Assembly: GCA_028714015.1 (NCBI GenBank)
Contig: JAQTNG010000006.1
Coordinates: forward strand, 1-32,739
DNA: 32,739 nt
From: Elusimicrobiota bacterium
GTDB taxonomy: Bacteria > Elusimicrobiota > Elusimicrobia > UBA1565 > UBA9628
Direction: 5' to 3'
Position 1 is the stretch's first letter, and every line of letters starts with the position of its first letter. Position numbers and translations under genes: made by a program. Shown one piece after another: positions 7,536 to 15,975 of this stretch. A model generated the notes under the pieces. It was not told the DNA's origin and ran no database searches. It saw nothing but the letters and a program-made list of their open reading frames with translations.

Positions 7536-9122
7536 TTAGAGCTCGGCGCGGAGGCGGCGGAGCTCGGCGAGGTAGCGGTGCGTGCGGACCGCGGCGGACT
7601 TGGGGGCGGCGGCCTCCGACAGCGCCGCGTCGAGCGACTTGGCCGCCTCTTCCTTGAGGCCCATCGCCTTGAGTATTTTGGCCTCGAGCGCGACCGCGCG
7701 CAGCCAGTTGTCGCCGTAGCCGGTCTTGACGGCGGCGCGGGCGGAGATCAGCGCGGAGGGAAGCTCCTTCTGCTCGAACAGGAGCCGGGCGTAGCCGTAG
7801 TGGAAGGTGAACTCGTCGGGGTAGGCGCCGACGAGGGAGTCGTACAGGGCGCGCGCCTCGCCCAGACGGCCGGCCTTCGCCAGGCAGTACGCGCGTTCCA
7901 GGTTGGCTCCGCGCGCGAGCTTGAGCGTCGAGGCCTTGGCGTCGCCGCCGTAGGCCTCGGCCGCGGCGGACCAGGCGGCCTTCGCGTCGGCCTCCTTGCC
8001 CAGGGACTCCAGGAAGGAGGCCTCGGAGGCCCGCATGTCGCCCGGCACGAGGCCGTGCTCGCTGAGCTTCGGATCGGCGGCCCACTTGGCGGCGGACGCC
8101 CGCACGGCGCCCTCGAGCGCCTCGGCCGCGGGCCGGTCGCGCTCGACGAGATCGGAGGCCCAGTCCGCGAACTCGGCGTCGTCCGCGTATTCGGCGGTCA
8201 GCGCGGTGAGCGCGGCGAGCACGCCGCGGGCGTCGTCGTTCTTGGCCGCGAGCTCCCTGCTCGCGAGGAGGGCCTCGCGGCGGGACTCGGGCGCCGCGCC
8301 CGCCGCCGTCACGGCCTCGGCGTATTCCCCGCGCTCGAAGCGCCAGCGGGCGACGCGGGCGCGGCGCGCTCCGTCCCCGGCCGGGCTCGATTTCGCCACG
8401 GCCTGGGCGGCGACTTCGATCGGCTCGTTCATGAGGGCCTTGGATTCCCGGAGGAACGCGGCGAGCGATTCGGGGGAGCGGTAGCCGACCGCGCGGGAGA
8501 CCTCCTGGCCGCGCTCGTCGAGCACGAGCAAGGTCGGGTAGCCGCCGACCTTGAAGCGGGCCTTCCAGTCCCAGGAGAGCTCCGCGTCGGCGTCGAGCGC
8601 CAGCAGCACGAAGCCCTCGGAGGCTTTCGCGAACGCCGCGGTCGGATAGACGCCTTCCTCGAGCATGTTGCAGGGGGGGCACCATATCCCGTAGAAGTGC
8701 ACGAAGATCGGCTCGTGCGCGCGGCGCGCCAAGGTCACGGCCTTGCCGGGCTCGTTGACGAGGAAGCCGGCGGCGAACGGATGGGGCTTGGGCGCCAGCC
8801 TGGCGCGTTCGGCGTCGCGCTTGCGGCCGGAGACGCTGACGGTAAAGCGCTCCTGGCGGCAGAAGGTCTTGGCGTCGTCGCAGACGCTCGCGACGACCGG
8901 AACCTCGCCCGACGACGCCAGACGGCAGCGGAACACGCGCGGCGTGACCTCGTCGGCCTTGTTCTTCCCGCACTTCTGCGGGGCGTCGACGTTGAAGTGA
9001 TGCCCCGGGACGGGCTTGAGCTCGAGGCGCTCGTTGAGCACGGCCGTCGCCGGATGCGAGAGCACCAGGGCGGGCTCGGCGGCCGACGCGGCGAGGGCGG
9101 CCATCAGGCAGGGGATGATCAT
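7536..9122 (-). CDS. Secreted/periplasmic thioredoxin-domain protein with C-terminal TPR-like helices
   Basis: Inside ORF 7536..9530. Start placed at MIIPCLMAALAASAAEP (signal peptide). FVHFYGIWCPPCNMLEE thioredoxin motif, then GGYPTLLVLDERG; helical repeats follow. The -10-like TAGAAT at 9130-9135 supports this start. Confidence 0.8.
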   Translation of the reverse strand: MIIPCLMAALAASAAEPALVLSHPATAVLNERLELKPVPGHHFNVDAPQKCGKNKADEVTPRVFRCRLASSGEVPVVASVCDDAKTFCRQERFTVSVSGRKRDAERARLAPKPHPFAAGFLVNEPGKAVTLARRAHEPIFVHFYGIWCPPCNMLEEGVYPTAAFAKASEGFVLLALDADAELSWDWKARFKVGGYPTLLVLDERGQEVSRAVGYRSPESLAAFLRESKALMNEPIEVAAQAVAKSSPAGDGARRARVARWRFERGEYAEAVTAAGAAPESRREALLASRELAAKNDDARGVLAALTALTAEYADDAEFADWASDLVERDRPAAEALEGAVRASAAKWAADPKLSEHGLVPGDMRASEASFLESLGKEADAKAAWSAAAEAYGGDAKASTLKLARGANLERAYCLAKAGRLGEARALYDSLVGAYPDEFTFHYGYARLLFEQKELPSALISARAAVKTGYGDNWLRAVALEAKILKAMGLKEEAAKSLDAALSEAAAPKSAAVRTHRYLAELRRLRAEL

Positions 9123-9129
9123 GCCGCGG

Positions 9130-9135
9130 ATTCTA
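9130..9135 (-). promoter_or_regulatory. -10 element TAGAAT, 7 nt upstream of the thioredoxin-gene ATG (leaderless candidate)
   Basis: Plus strand ATTCTA at 9130-9135; CAT (start) at 9120-9122. Confidence 0.5.
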
Positions 9136-9181
9136 GCTTTTTCCGCCGGCCGGTTTTGCGGCTCGTCGTCCATGGCGGAGG

Positions 9182-10444
9182 TCACTCCAGCGCGAAGCGG
9201 CGGCGAACGAGGCGTTGGAGCTTCTCCTCGGCCTCGGCGTCGGTCGCGGAGGCGACTTCGCGGTAAAGGACGGGAGCTATGATCAGGAACGCGTCCAGCA
9301 CCTCGGGGTCGAAGTGGGAGCCGCGCTTCTCCCTCATGATGCTCAGGGATTGATCGAGGCCGATCGCCTCCTTGTAGGGACGGCGCGACGCGAGCGCGTC
9401 GAACACGTCGGCCACGGCGAAAATCCTCGCGATCAGCGGAATTTGGGCGCCCGTGAGCCCTTTGGGATAGCCGCTGCCGTCGAACTTCTCGTGGTGGAAT
9501 TCCACGACCGCGCGCGCGCCGCGCAGCCACTTCGCGCGGCCGATGATGGCGACGCCCTTCATGACGTGGCCGTGCATGGCCTCGGTCTCGTCCGCGTCGA
9601 GGGCCGACGGCTTGAGCAGGACGTCGTCGCGGACGCCGATCTTGCCTACGTCGTGGAGGAAGGCTCCGGCGATCAGGTCCCGGACGCGCTTGTCGTCGAG
9701 CCCGAGCGTCTCGCCCAGGCTCGCGGCGTAGAGGGTCACGCGGTAGTTGTGGGCGCTCGTCTCGGAATCGCGTTCGGCGGCCGCGCAGCCGAGCACGTCC
9801 ATGAGCTCGAGGTTGGCTTCCAGGAGCTCGTCGGCGAGGAGGGACTGGGCCCGGTTCAGCATGAGAATGACCGGGTAGAGCGCGACGGTCGCCGCCAGCA
9901 CGGCCGCCACGAGCAGGACGAGGGACCAGAGGACGTCCTGCTTGATCCGCCTCAGCGTCTCGTCGTCGACCTGATAGACCGCTTCGAAGTAGGCGATCAA
10001 GGCCCCCTGATCGTCCAGGAGCGGCACCATGACCTGCAGCAGGAGCCGTCCATCCAGGAAGAACCGGCTGTAGCGCGGCTTGCCGCCGAGAGGGAAGCGA
10101 TGGAGACGCTCGTGCGTCTTCCGGCTGATGTCGCCGCCGCCGCGGCGGACCGCCTCGAGCATCGGCCTGCGGCCGGCGTCGTAGAGCTCGACGACGACGA
10201 AGTGCTCCCGGACATGCTCCTCGCTTCGGCGCACCAGGTCCTCGTACCGCCGGGCGTCGGGCCGGCGGGCGTACTCGGCGCAGGCGGCGGTCAGCGCCGC
10301 GGACTCGTCGAGCGCGAGCTTCAGCACGCGCCGGTCAATCCTCTCGGTCTGGAGGTAGAAGACGAGCCCGCCTCCCGCGGCCGACAGCAGGAGCCAGACC
10401 AGCAGGAGCCGGCCGACGATCGTTCGGTGGATGCCGCGCAGCAT
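9182..10444 (-). CDS. Membrane-anchored HD-GYP domain protein (putative c-di-GMP phosphodiesterase)
   Basis: N-terminal TM, periplasmic region, second TM, then FLHDVGKIGVRDDVLLKP ... HHEKFDGSGYPKGL ... DVFDALASRRPYK, the canonical HD-GYP signature. Confidence 0.9.
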   Translation of the reverse strand: MLRGIHRTIVGRLLLVWLLLSAAGGGLVFYLQTERIDRRVLKLALDESAALTAACAEYARRPDARRYEDLVRRSEEHVREHFVVVELYDAGRRPMLEAVRRGGGDISRKTHERLHRFPLGGKPRYSRFFLDGRLLLQVMVPLLDDQGALIAYFEAVYQVDDETLRRIKQDVLWSLVLLVAAVLAATVALYPVILMLNRAQSLLADELLEANLELMDVLGCAAAERDSETSAHNYRVTLYAASLGETLGLDDKRVRDLIAGAFLHDVGKIGVRDDVLLKPSALDADETEAMHGHVMKGVAIIGRAKWLRGARAVVEFHHEKFDGSGYPKGLTGAQIPLIARIFAVADVFDALASRRPYKEAIGLDQSLSIMREKRGSHFDPEVLDAFLIIAPVLYREVASATDAEAEEKLQRLVRRRFALE

Positions 10445-10503
10445 TCTCCAGATTCATAGCAGATCGCGCGGCGGCGGCCCACGACGCGCGAGTCTCGGAT
10501 TTG

Positions 10504-10516
10504 TGACGGAGCGTCA
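10504..10516. promoter_or_regulatory. Small inverted repeat TGACG-GAG-CGTCA upstream of a -10 (candidate operator)
   Basis: Perfect 5-bp arms, 3 nt from TAGAAT (10520-10525) upstream of the efflux operon. Confidence 0.3.
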
Positions 10517-10519
10517 TGC

Positions 10520-10525
10520 TAGAAT
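10520..10525 (+). promoter_or_regulatory. -10 element TAGAAT of the efflux operon
   Basis: TAGAAT 18 nt upstream of the ATG at 10544. Confidence 0.4.
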
Positions 10526-10543
10526 GAGACCTTCGGACACGCG

Positions 10544-11842
10544 ATGAACCTCTCCGCTGCCCTGGCCTTGCTGACCGTGCTGGCCTCCCCGGCCGTCGCC
10601 GACGGCTTCACCGTCTCCTCCTACACCGCCGCGGCGATCGAGACCGCCCCGGAGGTCCGTTCGGCCGCGGACGCCTACGCGGCGGCGGACGCCGCGCTCA
10701 AGGGGCAGGCCGCGGCGATGATCCTGCCGACCCTGTCCTTCGCGTACAACCAATATCCGTACGGCCACGACCCGCTCGGCTCGTACCGCTACGAGCACGG
10801 CCGCTTCGCGCCTCGCCTGGGGCAGGCCGTGACGACGGCGAACTGGAACCTGTTCAACAGCTTCCAGGATCTGCAGAAGACGCGCGCGGCGGCGCTGGCG
10901 CGCCGCGCCGCCCGCAGCGCCCTGACGGCGGCCAAGCAGGACCGCGCGTTCGCCGCGATCTCCGCGTTCTACGACCTCGACTCGAAGACCGAGCTGCTCG
11001 GCGTGGCCCAGCAGAACCTGAAGGACCAGAAGCAGCAGTACGATCAGTCCCTCGACCTGTACAAGCACGGGATGAAGTCCTTGGCCGACCTTCTCAAGAG
11101 CGAGACCGACTGGCGTTCGTCGGAGCTGCGCATCATCTCGGCCGAGGCGGACCGCAAGACGGCGCTCCTCGCGTTCAACACCCTGATCGACCGCGGCGCC
11201 TTGGACGAGGCCGCGCTCACGGTGAACCTTCAGGCGGGCACCACGGCCTTGCCGCCCGTGGCCGCCGATATGGTCCGCGCCCTCGAGATCCGCCCGGAGG
11301 TGGCGAAGGCGCGCGAGGAGCTCGACGGCGCCCGCGTCGCCCTCCAGCAGGCCGTCGAGGGAATCCTGCCGACGCTCCGGGTGGACGCGGCCTGGAACAA
11401 GACTCGCTACGCGGACTTCCCCGGAGCGGGCTCGACGATCCCGAATCCGAATTACAACGTGGGCCTGACGCTGTCGCTGCCGATCGGCTTCAACGGCTTC
11501 ACGCAGGCCTGGGCGATCTCCTCGGCCCGCGCGGAGCAGCGCCGCGCGGAAGCGGCGCGCCGCGCCGCGGAGCGGACCGTGAAGGCCGAGTTGTACACTG
11601 CCTATATCAATCTGGAGAGGGTTTCCAGTTCCTATTCGGTGGCGCTGCTGAAGGAGGATATCTCGGCGAAATCCCTCGAGCTCGTCGGGCGGCAGTATCA
11701 GCAGGGCGCGGCCGACGCGATCCGCATGAACCAGGCGCAGAACGACTATCTGAACGCGCGCGTGGAGCGCGCGCTGGCGCTGCACGACATTTTCATCGAC
11801 CGCGCGCGGTACAAGCGCGCGGTGGGAGACCCGTTATGGTGA
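10544..11842 (+). CDS. TolC-family outer membrane efflux protein
   Basis: Signal peptide, repeated coiled-coil/beta halves (ALKGQAAAMILPTLSFAYNQYP; ARVALQQAVEGILPTLRVDAAWNKT; NYNVGLTLSLPIGFNG). First gene of an efflux operon. Confidence 0.88.
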   Translation: MNLSAALALLTVLASPAVADGFTVSSYTAAAIETAPEVRSAADAYAAADAALKGQAAAMILPTLSFAYNQYPYGHDPLGSYRYEHGRFAPRLGQAVTTANWNLFNSFQDLQKTRAAALARRAARSALTAAKQDRAFAAISAFYDLDSKTELLGVAQQNLKDQKQQYDQSLDLYKHGMKSLADLLKSETDWRSSELRIISAEADRKTALLAFNTLIDRGALDEAALTVNLQAGTTALPPVAADMVRALEIRPEVAKAREELDGARVALQQAVEGILPTLRVDAAWNKTRYADFPGAGSTIPNPNYNVGLTLSLPIGFNGFTQAWAISSARAEQRRAEAARRAAERTVKAELYTAYINLERVSSSYSVALLKEDISAKSLELVGRQYQQGAADAIRMNQAQNDYLNARVERALALHDIFIDRARYKRAVGDPLW

Positions 11843-12765
11843 GCATCAAGTCGCCGAAGGCGATCGCGGCGGCCGTTCTCGTCGTCCTGGTTCTGAGCGC
11901 GGCCGGCTGGAAATATTACGGAAAATCTTCCGCCGAAGGCGGAGGAAGCGGGGTGGTGACGGTCGAGCGCGGGGACATCGAGCTCCACTTCATGGACTCG
12001 GGCGAGCTGACGCCCAAGAACTTCGTCGACGTCGCGTCGAAGGTGTCCGGCCGCGTCCTCGAGCTGTTCGTCGACGAAGGAACGCGCGTCCGGAAGGGCG
12101 ACAAGCTCGCCGTGATCCAGCCCGGCCGCACCGAGGCGGAGGCGTACGTGCCGACGACCTTGACCTCCCCGATCGACGGCGTCGTCATGCGCTACCAGGA
12201 CCGCGGCTCCAACAACTCCCAGGAAGGCCGGCTGACCAAGCTCGGGGACTACGTCACCGGGCTCATGGAGTCCCAGACGCCGACCTATCTTCTGACCGTG
12301 GCGGACCTGAGCCGGCTGGTCGTGAAGATGAAGATCTCCGAGATGGATATCCTGAAGCTGAAGGAAGGCATGGACGTGAAGGTCACCGTGGACGCCCTGC
12401 CCGGCCTCGACTTCCCATCGAAGGTCACGCTCGTCTCGCCGCAGGCGGAGAAGGACAGCAACAACCTCAAGAACTTCAAGGTCGAAGTCACCTTGTTCAA
12501 GAGCGACCCGCGCCTCAAGCCCGGGATGACGGCGCGCGTGGACGGCCTGCTCGATTCGCGCAAGAAGGTCCTGAAGCTGTCCTTGTCCGGCGTGTTCGAG
12601 GAAGGCGGCAAGGAGTTCTCCTATGCCGCCAACGGCGGCAAGCCGGCCGTCAAGAGGCCGCTCAAGCTCGGCCTGCGCTCGGAGATGGACGTCGAGGTCC
12701 TCGACGGCGTCAAGGAGGGGGACAAGCTCCTCACCGAAAAGCCGGACGACAAGCCCAAGTCGTGA
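11836..12765 (+). CDS. Periplasmic adaptor (HlyD/MacA-type membrane fusion protein), apparently without the alpha-hairpin
   Basis: N-terminal [32 protein letters not shown] and [11 protein letters not shown] lipoyl halves; beta-barrel region. Overlaps the tolC stop. Confidence 0.87.
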   Translation: MVSIKSPKAIAAAVLVVLVLSAAGWKYYGKSSAEGGGSGVVTVERGDIELHFMDSGELTPKNFVDVASKVSGRVLELFVDEGTRVRKGDKLAVIQPGRTEAEAYVPTTLTSPIDGVVMRYQDRGSNNSQEGRLTKLGDYVTGLMESQTPTYLLTVADLSRLVVKMKISEMDILKLKEGMDVKVTVDALPGLDFPSKVTLVSPQAEKDSNNLKNFKVEVTLFKSDPRLKPGMTARVDGLLDSRKKVLKLSLSGVFEEGGKEFSYAANGGKPAVKRPLKLGLRSEMDVEVLDGVKEGDKLLTEKPDDKPKS

Positions 12766-13418
12766 ACGCGATCCTCGTCGACGGGCTGACGCGCACCTAT
12801 CAGGGCGGCTACCAGGCCCTCAAGGGGGTCTCCTTCTCCGTGGCTCGGGGGGAATTCGTCGCGATCATGGGCCCGTCGGGCTGCGGCAAGTCCACGATGC
12901 TCAACATACTCGGCCTGCTCGACCGTCCGACGGGCGGCAAGTACACGCTCGAGGGCGCCGAGACGGCGCGGCTGGGCGACGCCGAGCTCACCGGGCTGCG
13001 CCGCGCCCGCATCGGCTTCGTGTTCCAGTCCTTCAATCTCCTCCCGCGCCTCTCCGCCCTCGAGAACGTCGCCCTGCCGATGGCCTACGCGGGTTCGGGC
13101 GTGGCGGAGCGTCGCGCGCGGGCCCTCGAGCTGCTGACGCGCGTCGGGCTCGGCCATAAGGCGGAGAACACGCCGCTCCAGCTCTCCGGCGGCGAGCGCC
13201 AGCGCGTCGGCATCGCGCGCGCGCTCGCCAACAAGCCCGCGCTCCTTCTCGCCGACGAGCCCACGGGCAACCTCGACTCGAAGTCCTCGACGGAGATCCT
13301 CGCGCTGTTCAAGGAGCTCAACGCCGAGGGGATGACGGTCGTGCTCGTCACGCACGACCCCGCGATCGGCGCGGCGGCGGGACGCGTCATCCGGATCAAG
13401 GACGGCGCGCTCGCGTGA
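12762..13418 (+). CDS. ABC transporter ATP-binding protein (MacB/LolD type)
   Basis: [10 protein letters not shown] Walker [16 protein letters not shown] signature, [16 protein letters not shown] Walker B. GTG start overlaps the adaptor stop. Confidence 0.95.
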   Translation: MNAILVDGLTRTYQGGYQALKGVSFSVARGEFVAIMGPSGCGKSTMLNILGLLDRPTGGKYTLEGAETARLGDAELTGLRRARIGFVFQSFNLLPRLSALENVALPMAYAGSGVAERRARALELLTRVGLGHKAENTPLQLSGGERQRVGIARALANKPALLLADEPTGNLDSKSSTEILALFKELNAEGMTVVLVTHDPAIGAAAGRVIRIKDGALA

Positions 13419-14686
13419 ACCTGCGCGAGGCCCTGCGGGCGGGCGCGCGCGAGATCTACGCGAACAAGTTCCGGTCCGCGCTGTCCTTCACGGCGGTGTC
13501 CGTCGGCGTCGCGTCCCTGCTCTACACGATGGCGCAGACGCGCGGCATGCAGGAGGCCCTCGAGAAGAACCTCGAGCTGATGGGGCCGGGGCGCATGACG
13601 GTCGAGAAGAAGCGCAACTACGTCTCGAAGGGCCTCTCGCAAGGGCTGACCTACGGCGACGCGCTGGCCCTGCGCCGGGAGCTTCCGGACCTGTTCATGG
13701 TCGAGCCGCAGTCGACCACCTACCCCAAGCTCGTGCTCGGGCGCGCCTCGGTCAATTCGGTCCGAACCGACGGGGCGACGTCCCAGTTCCGCCGTCGAGA
13801 TTGGGTGTACAGACTGCGCGGCCGCTTCCTCAACGAATGGGACGTCGAGCATCGCGCGCGCGTCGCGGTGATGGTCGAGCCCGCGATCTGGATCAAGAAG
13901 CCCTTCTGGGCGAAGTTCTGGGGCCAGGACAATCCTTACGACCTCTTCGCCAAGCGCCGCGACCTTCTGGGGGCGCAAATACGCCTGGACGATTCGGTAT
14001 TCACGGTCGTCGGCGTGCTGACCCCGCCGCCGCGAGACAAGGACCCGCGATGGGACAGCTGGAACACGCCCAACGCCCTGGTCCCGATCACGGCCTACCA
14101 GCAGCGCCTGGCGGGCAATGAAATGAATCCGGACTCCGTCGACGAAATCCGAATCGACACGGGCAGCGAGCGGACCCTGGCCTCGCGCCGCCGGCAGATC
14201 GAGGCCATCCTCAAGCGCCGCCACCGCGGGGAGGAGGACTTCGAGATCAAGGACCAGCGCGAGGAGATCGAGACGGAGATGGAGACCATGCGCAAGTACG
14301 TGAAGGCCGGCCTCGCGCTCGGCGTCGTCGCCCTTCTCGCCGGCGGCATCGGCATCATGAACGTGACCTTGGCCACGATCTTCGCGCGCGTGCGCGAGAT
14401 CGGCATACGCCGCGCGATCGGCGCCAGCCGCGCGGACATATTGGCCCAATTCCTGCTCGAAGCGGCGATGCTGGGGGCCGCGGGCGGCGTCGCGGGCGTG
14501 GGGCTCGGCCTCGGCGGCGTCAAATGGCTGTCGGGGCTCGGCGGCTCGCGGGACCTGGCCGAGGTCACCTGGACCCAATGCGCCGAGGGCATCGTCCTGG
14601 CCGCGATCATCAGCGCCGCGTTCGCCTTGGTGCCCGCCTACCGGGCCTCGCGGCTCGACCCCGTCGAGGCGCTGAAGGCCGAATGA
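13415..14686 (+). CDS. MacB/FtsX-like ABC transporter permease (copy 1)
   Basis: N-terminal TM, large periplasmic domain, GIGIMNVTLATIFARVREIGIRRAIGASRADILAQFLLEA, C-terminal PAYRASRLDPVEALKAE. Confidence 0.92.
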   Translation: MNLREALRAGAREIYANKFRSALSFTAVSVGVASLLYTMAQTRGMQEALEKNLELMGPGRMTVEKKRNYVSKGLSQGLTYGDALALRRELPDLFMVEPQSTTYPKLVLGRASVNSVRTDGATSQFRRRDWVYRLRGRFLNEWDVEHRARVAVMVEPAIWIKKPFWAKFWGQDNPYDLFAKRRDLLGAQIRLDDSVFTVVGVLTPPPRDKDPRWDSWNTPNALVPITAYQQRLAGNEMNPDSVDEIRIDTGSERTLASRRRQIEAILKRRHRGEEDFEIKDQREEIETEMETMRKYVKAGLALGVVALLAGGIGIMNVTLATIFARVREIGIRRAIGASRADILAQFLLEAAMLGAAGGVAGVGLGLGGVKWLSGLGGSRDLAEVTWTQCAEGIVLAAIISAAFALVPAYRASRLDPVEALKAE

Positions 14687-15957
14687 AGATCTCGGAGCTG
14701 GGCCGCTCGGCGCTCGTCGAGATTCGCGCCCACAAGACGCGCAGCGCGATGACGAGCCTGTCGCTGGCGATCGGCATCGCCGCGATGCTGTTCACCTTCT
14801 CCCAGACGGCGGGGATGATGAAGCGCTACGACGACGCTCTGCGTCTCGCGGGCCCGGGGCGCATCGTCGTGTCCCAGAAGAACAACTACGTCTCGAAGGG
14901 CCTCTCTCCGGGGCTCACCTATGAGGACGCCCTCGAGATCCGCCGCCAATATCCGGAGCTCTTCATGGTGTCCCCTCAAAACGCGAGCTGGCGCACGCGC
15001 GGGCGCCTGGATTCCTTCAAGAACGACGGCCTGCGCGCCCTCGGCGTCACGCCGGACTGGGCCAAGCGCGACTGGGTGTACACCCAGCGCGGCCGGACGC
15101 TCAACGAGCGCGACCTCGCGCAGGCCGCGCGGGTGTGCGTCCTCGTCGAGTCCGGGAGCTGGATCAAGAAGCCGTACTGGGCGAAGTACTTCCCCGAGCA
15201 GGCCCTGACGAAATACATCTCGCGCCACGACCCGATCGGCCGGAGGATCCTGCTCGGCGACCACCTGTTCACCGTCGTCGGCGTGCTCAAGGAGCCGTTC
15301 AAGGACCGGGACCCGAGATGGTTCCGCTCCTGGGGCGGCGAGGGCCTCGTGCTCGTGCCCGCCACTTCCTTCCAGCGCTTCCTGACCCCGCGCTACCAGA
15401 AGAACCCGGAGGTCATCGAGAAGATCGACGTGGACACGGGCGACGCGGAGACGGCCTCCGTGTACCTTCGGCGCATCAAGGTCCTGCTCAAGGCCCGTCA
15501 TCGCGGCGAGGAGGACTTCGAGATCAAGGACTACCGCGAGATCATGCAAAGCGCGCTCAAGCAGATGAAGGAGTTCGTCGTCTCGATCATGATCATCGGC
15601 ATCGTCGCCATACTCGCCTCCGGCATCGGCATCATGAACGTGACGCTCGCGACGATCTTCTCCCGCGTGCGCGAGATCGGCATACGCCGCGCGCTCGGGG
15701 CGACGCGCGCCGACATCGTCTGGCAGTTCGTCAGCGAGGCGATGATGCTCGGCGTGATCGGCGGCCTCGGCGGCACGGGCCTGGGCCTGCTCGGCATCTG
15801 GTACCTCGCCCCGAAGGAAGACCGCATGGCCCCGATCAGCCTCGTGCACGTCGGGGGGGCCCTTCTGATCTCGCTCGGGACGGGATTTCTCTTCGCGCTG
15901 TATCCCGCCTACAAGGCCTCGCGCTTCGATCCCGTCGAGGCGCTGCACTACGAGTAG
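14683..15957 (+). CDS. MacB/FtsX-like ABC transporter permease (copy 2, tandem paralog)
   Basis: Start MKISELGRSALVEIRAHKTRSAM at 14683 (ATGA overlap with the previous stop). GIGIMNVTLATIFSRVREIGIRRALGATRADIVWQF, PAYKASRFDPVEALHYE. Confidence 0.92.
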   Translation: MKISELGRSALVEIRAHKTRSAMTSLSLAIGIAAMLFTFSQTAGMMKRYDDALRLAGPGRIVVSQKNNYVSKGLSPGLTYEDALEIRRQYPELFMVSPQNASWRTRGRLDSFKNDGLRALGVTPDWAKRDWVYTQRGRTLNERDLAQAARVCVLVESGSWIKKPYWAKYFPEQALTKYISRHDPIGRRILLGDHLFTVVGVLKEPFKDRDPRWFRSWGGEGLVLVPATSFQRFLTPRYQKNPEVIEKIDVDTGDAETASVYLRRIKVLLKARHRGEEDFEIKDYREIMQSALKQMKEFVVSIMIIGIVAILASGIGIMNVTLATIFSRVREIGIRRALGATRADIVWQFVSEAMMLGVIGGLGGTGLGLLGIWYLAPKEDRMAPISLVHVGGALLISLGTGFLFALYPAYKASRFDPVEALHYE

Positions 15958-15975
15958 GGGTTCCGGGCTCGAGCG

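Noticed and set aside
6891-9266. 791-aa plus-strand ORF across the 3' end of the giant gene, the inverted repeat and the thioredoxin gene
   Set aside because: Spans two well-supported genes on different strands/frames and runs through the hairpin; composition is typical of a GC-rich shadow frame.
10514-11785. 423-aa minus ORF antisense to tolC (likewise 13085-14578 and 14638-15948 antisense to the permeases)
   Set aside because: Compositional shadow ORFs opposite genes with clear family motifs.
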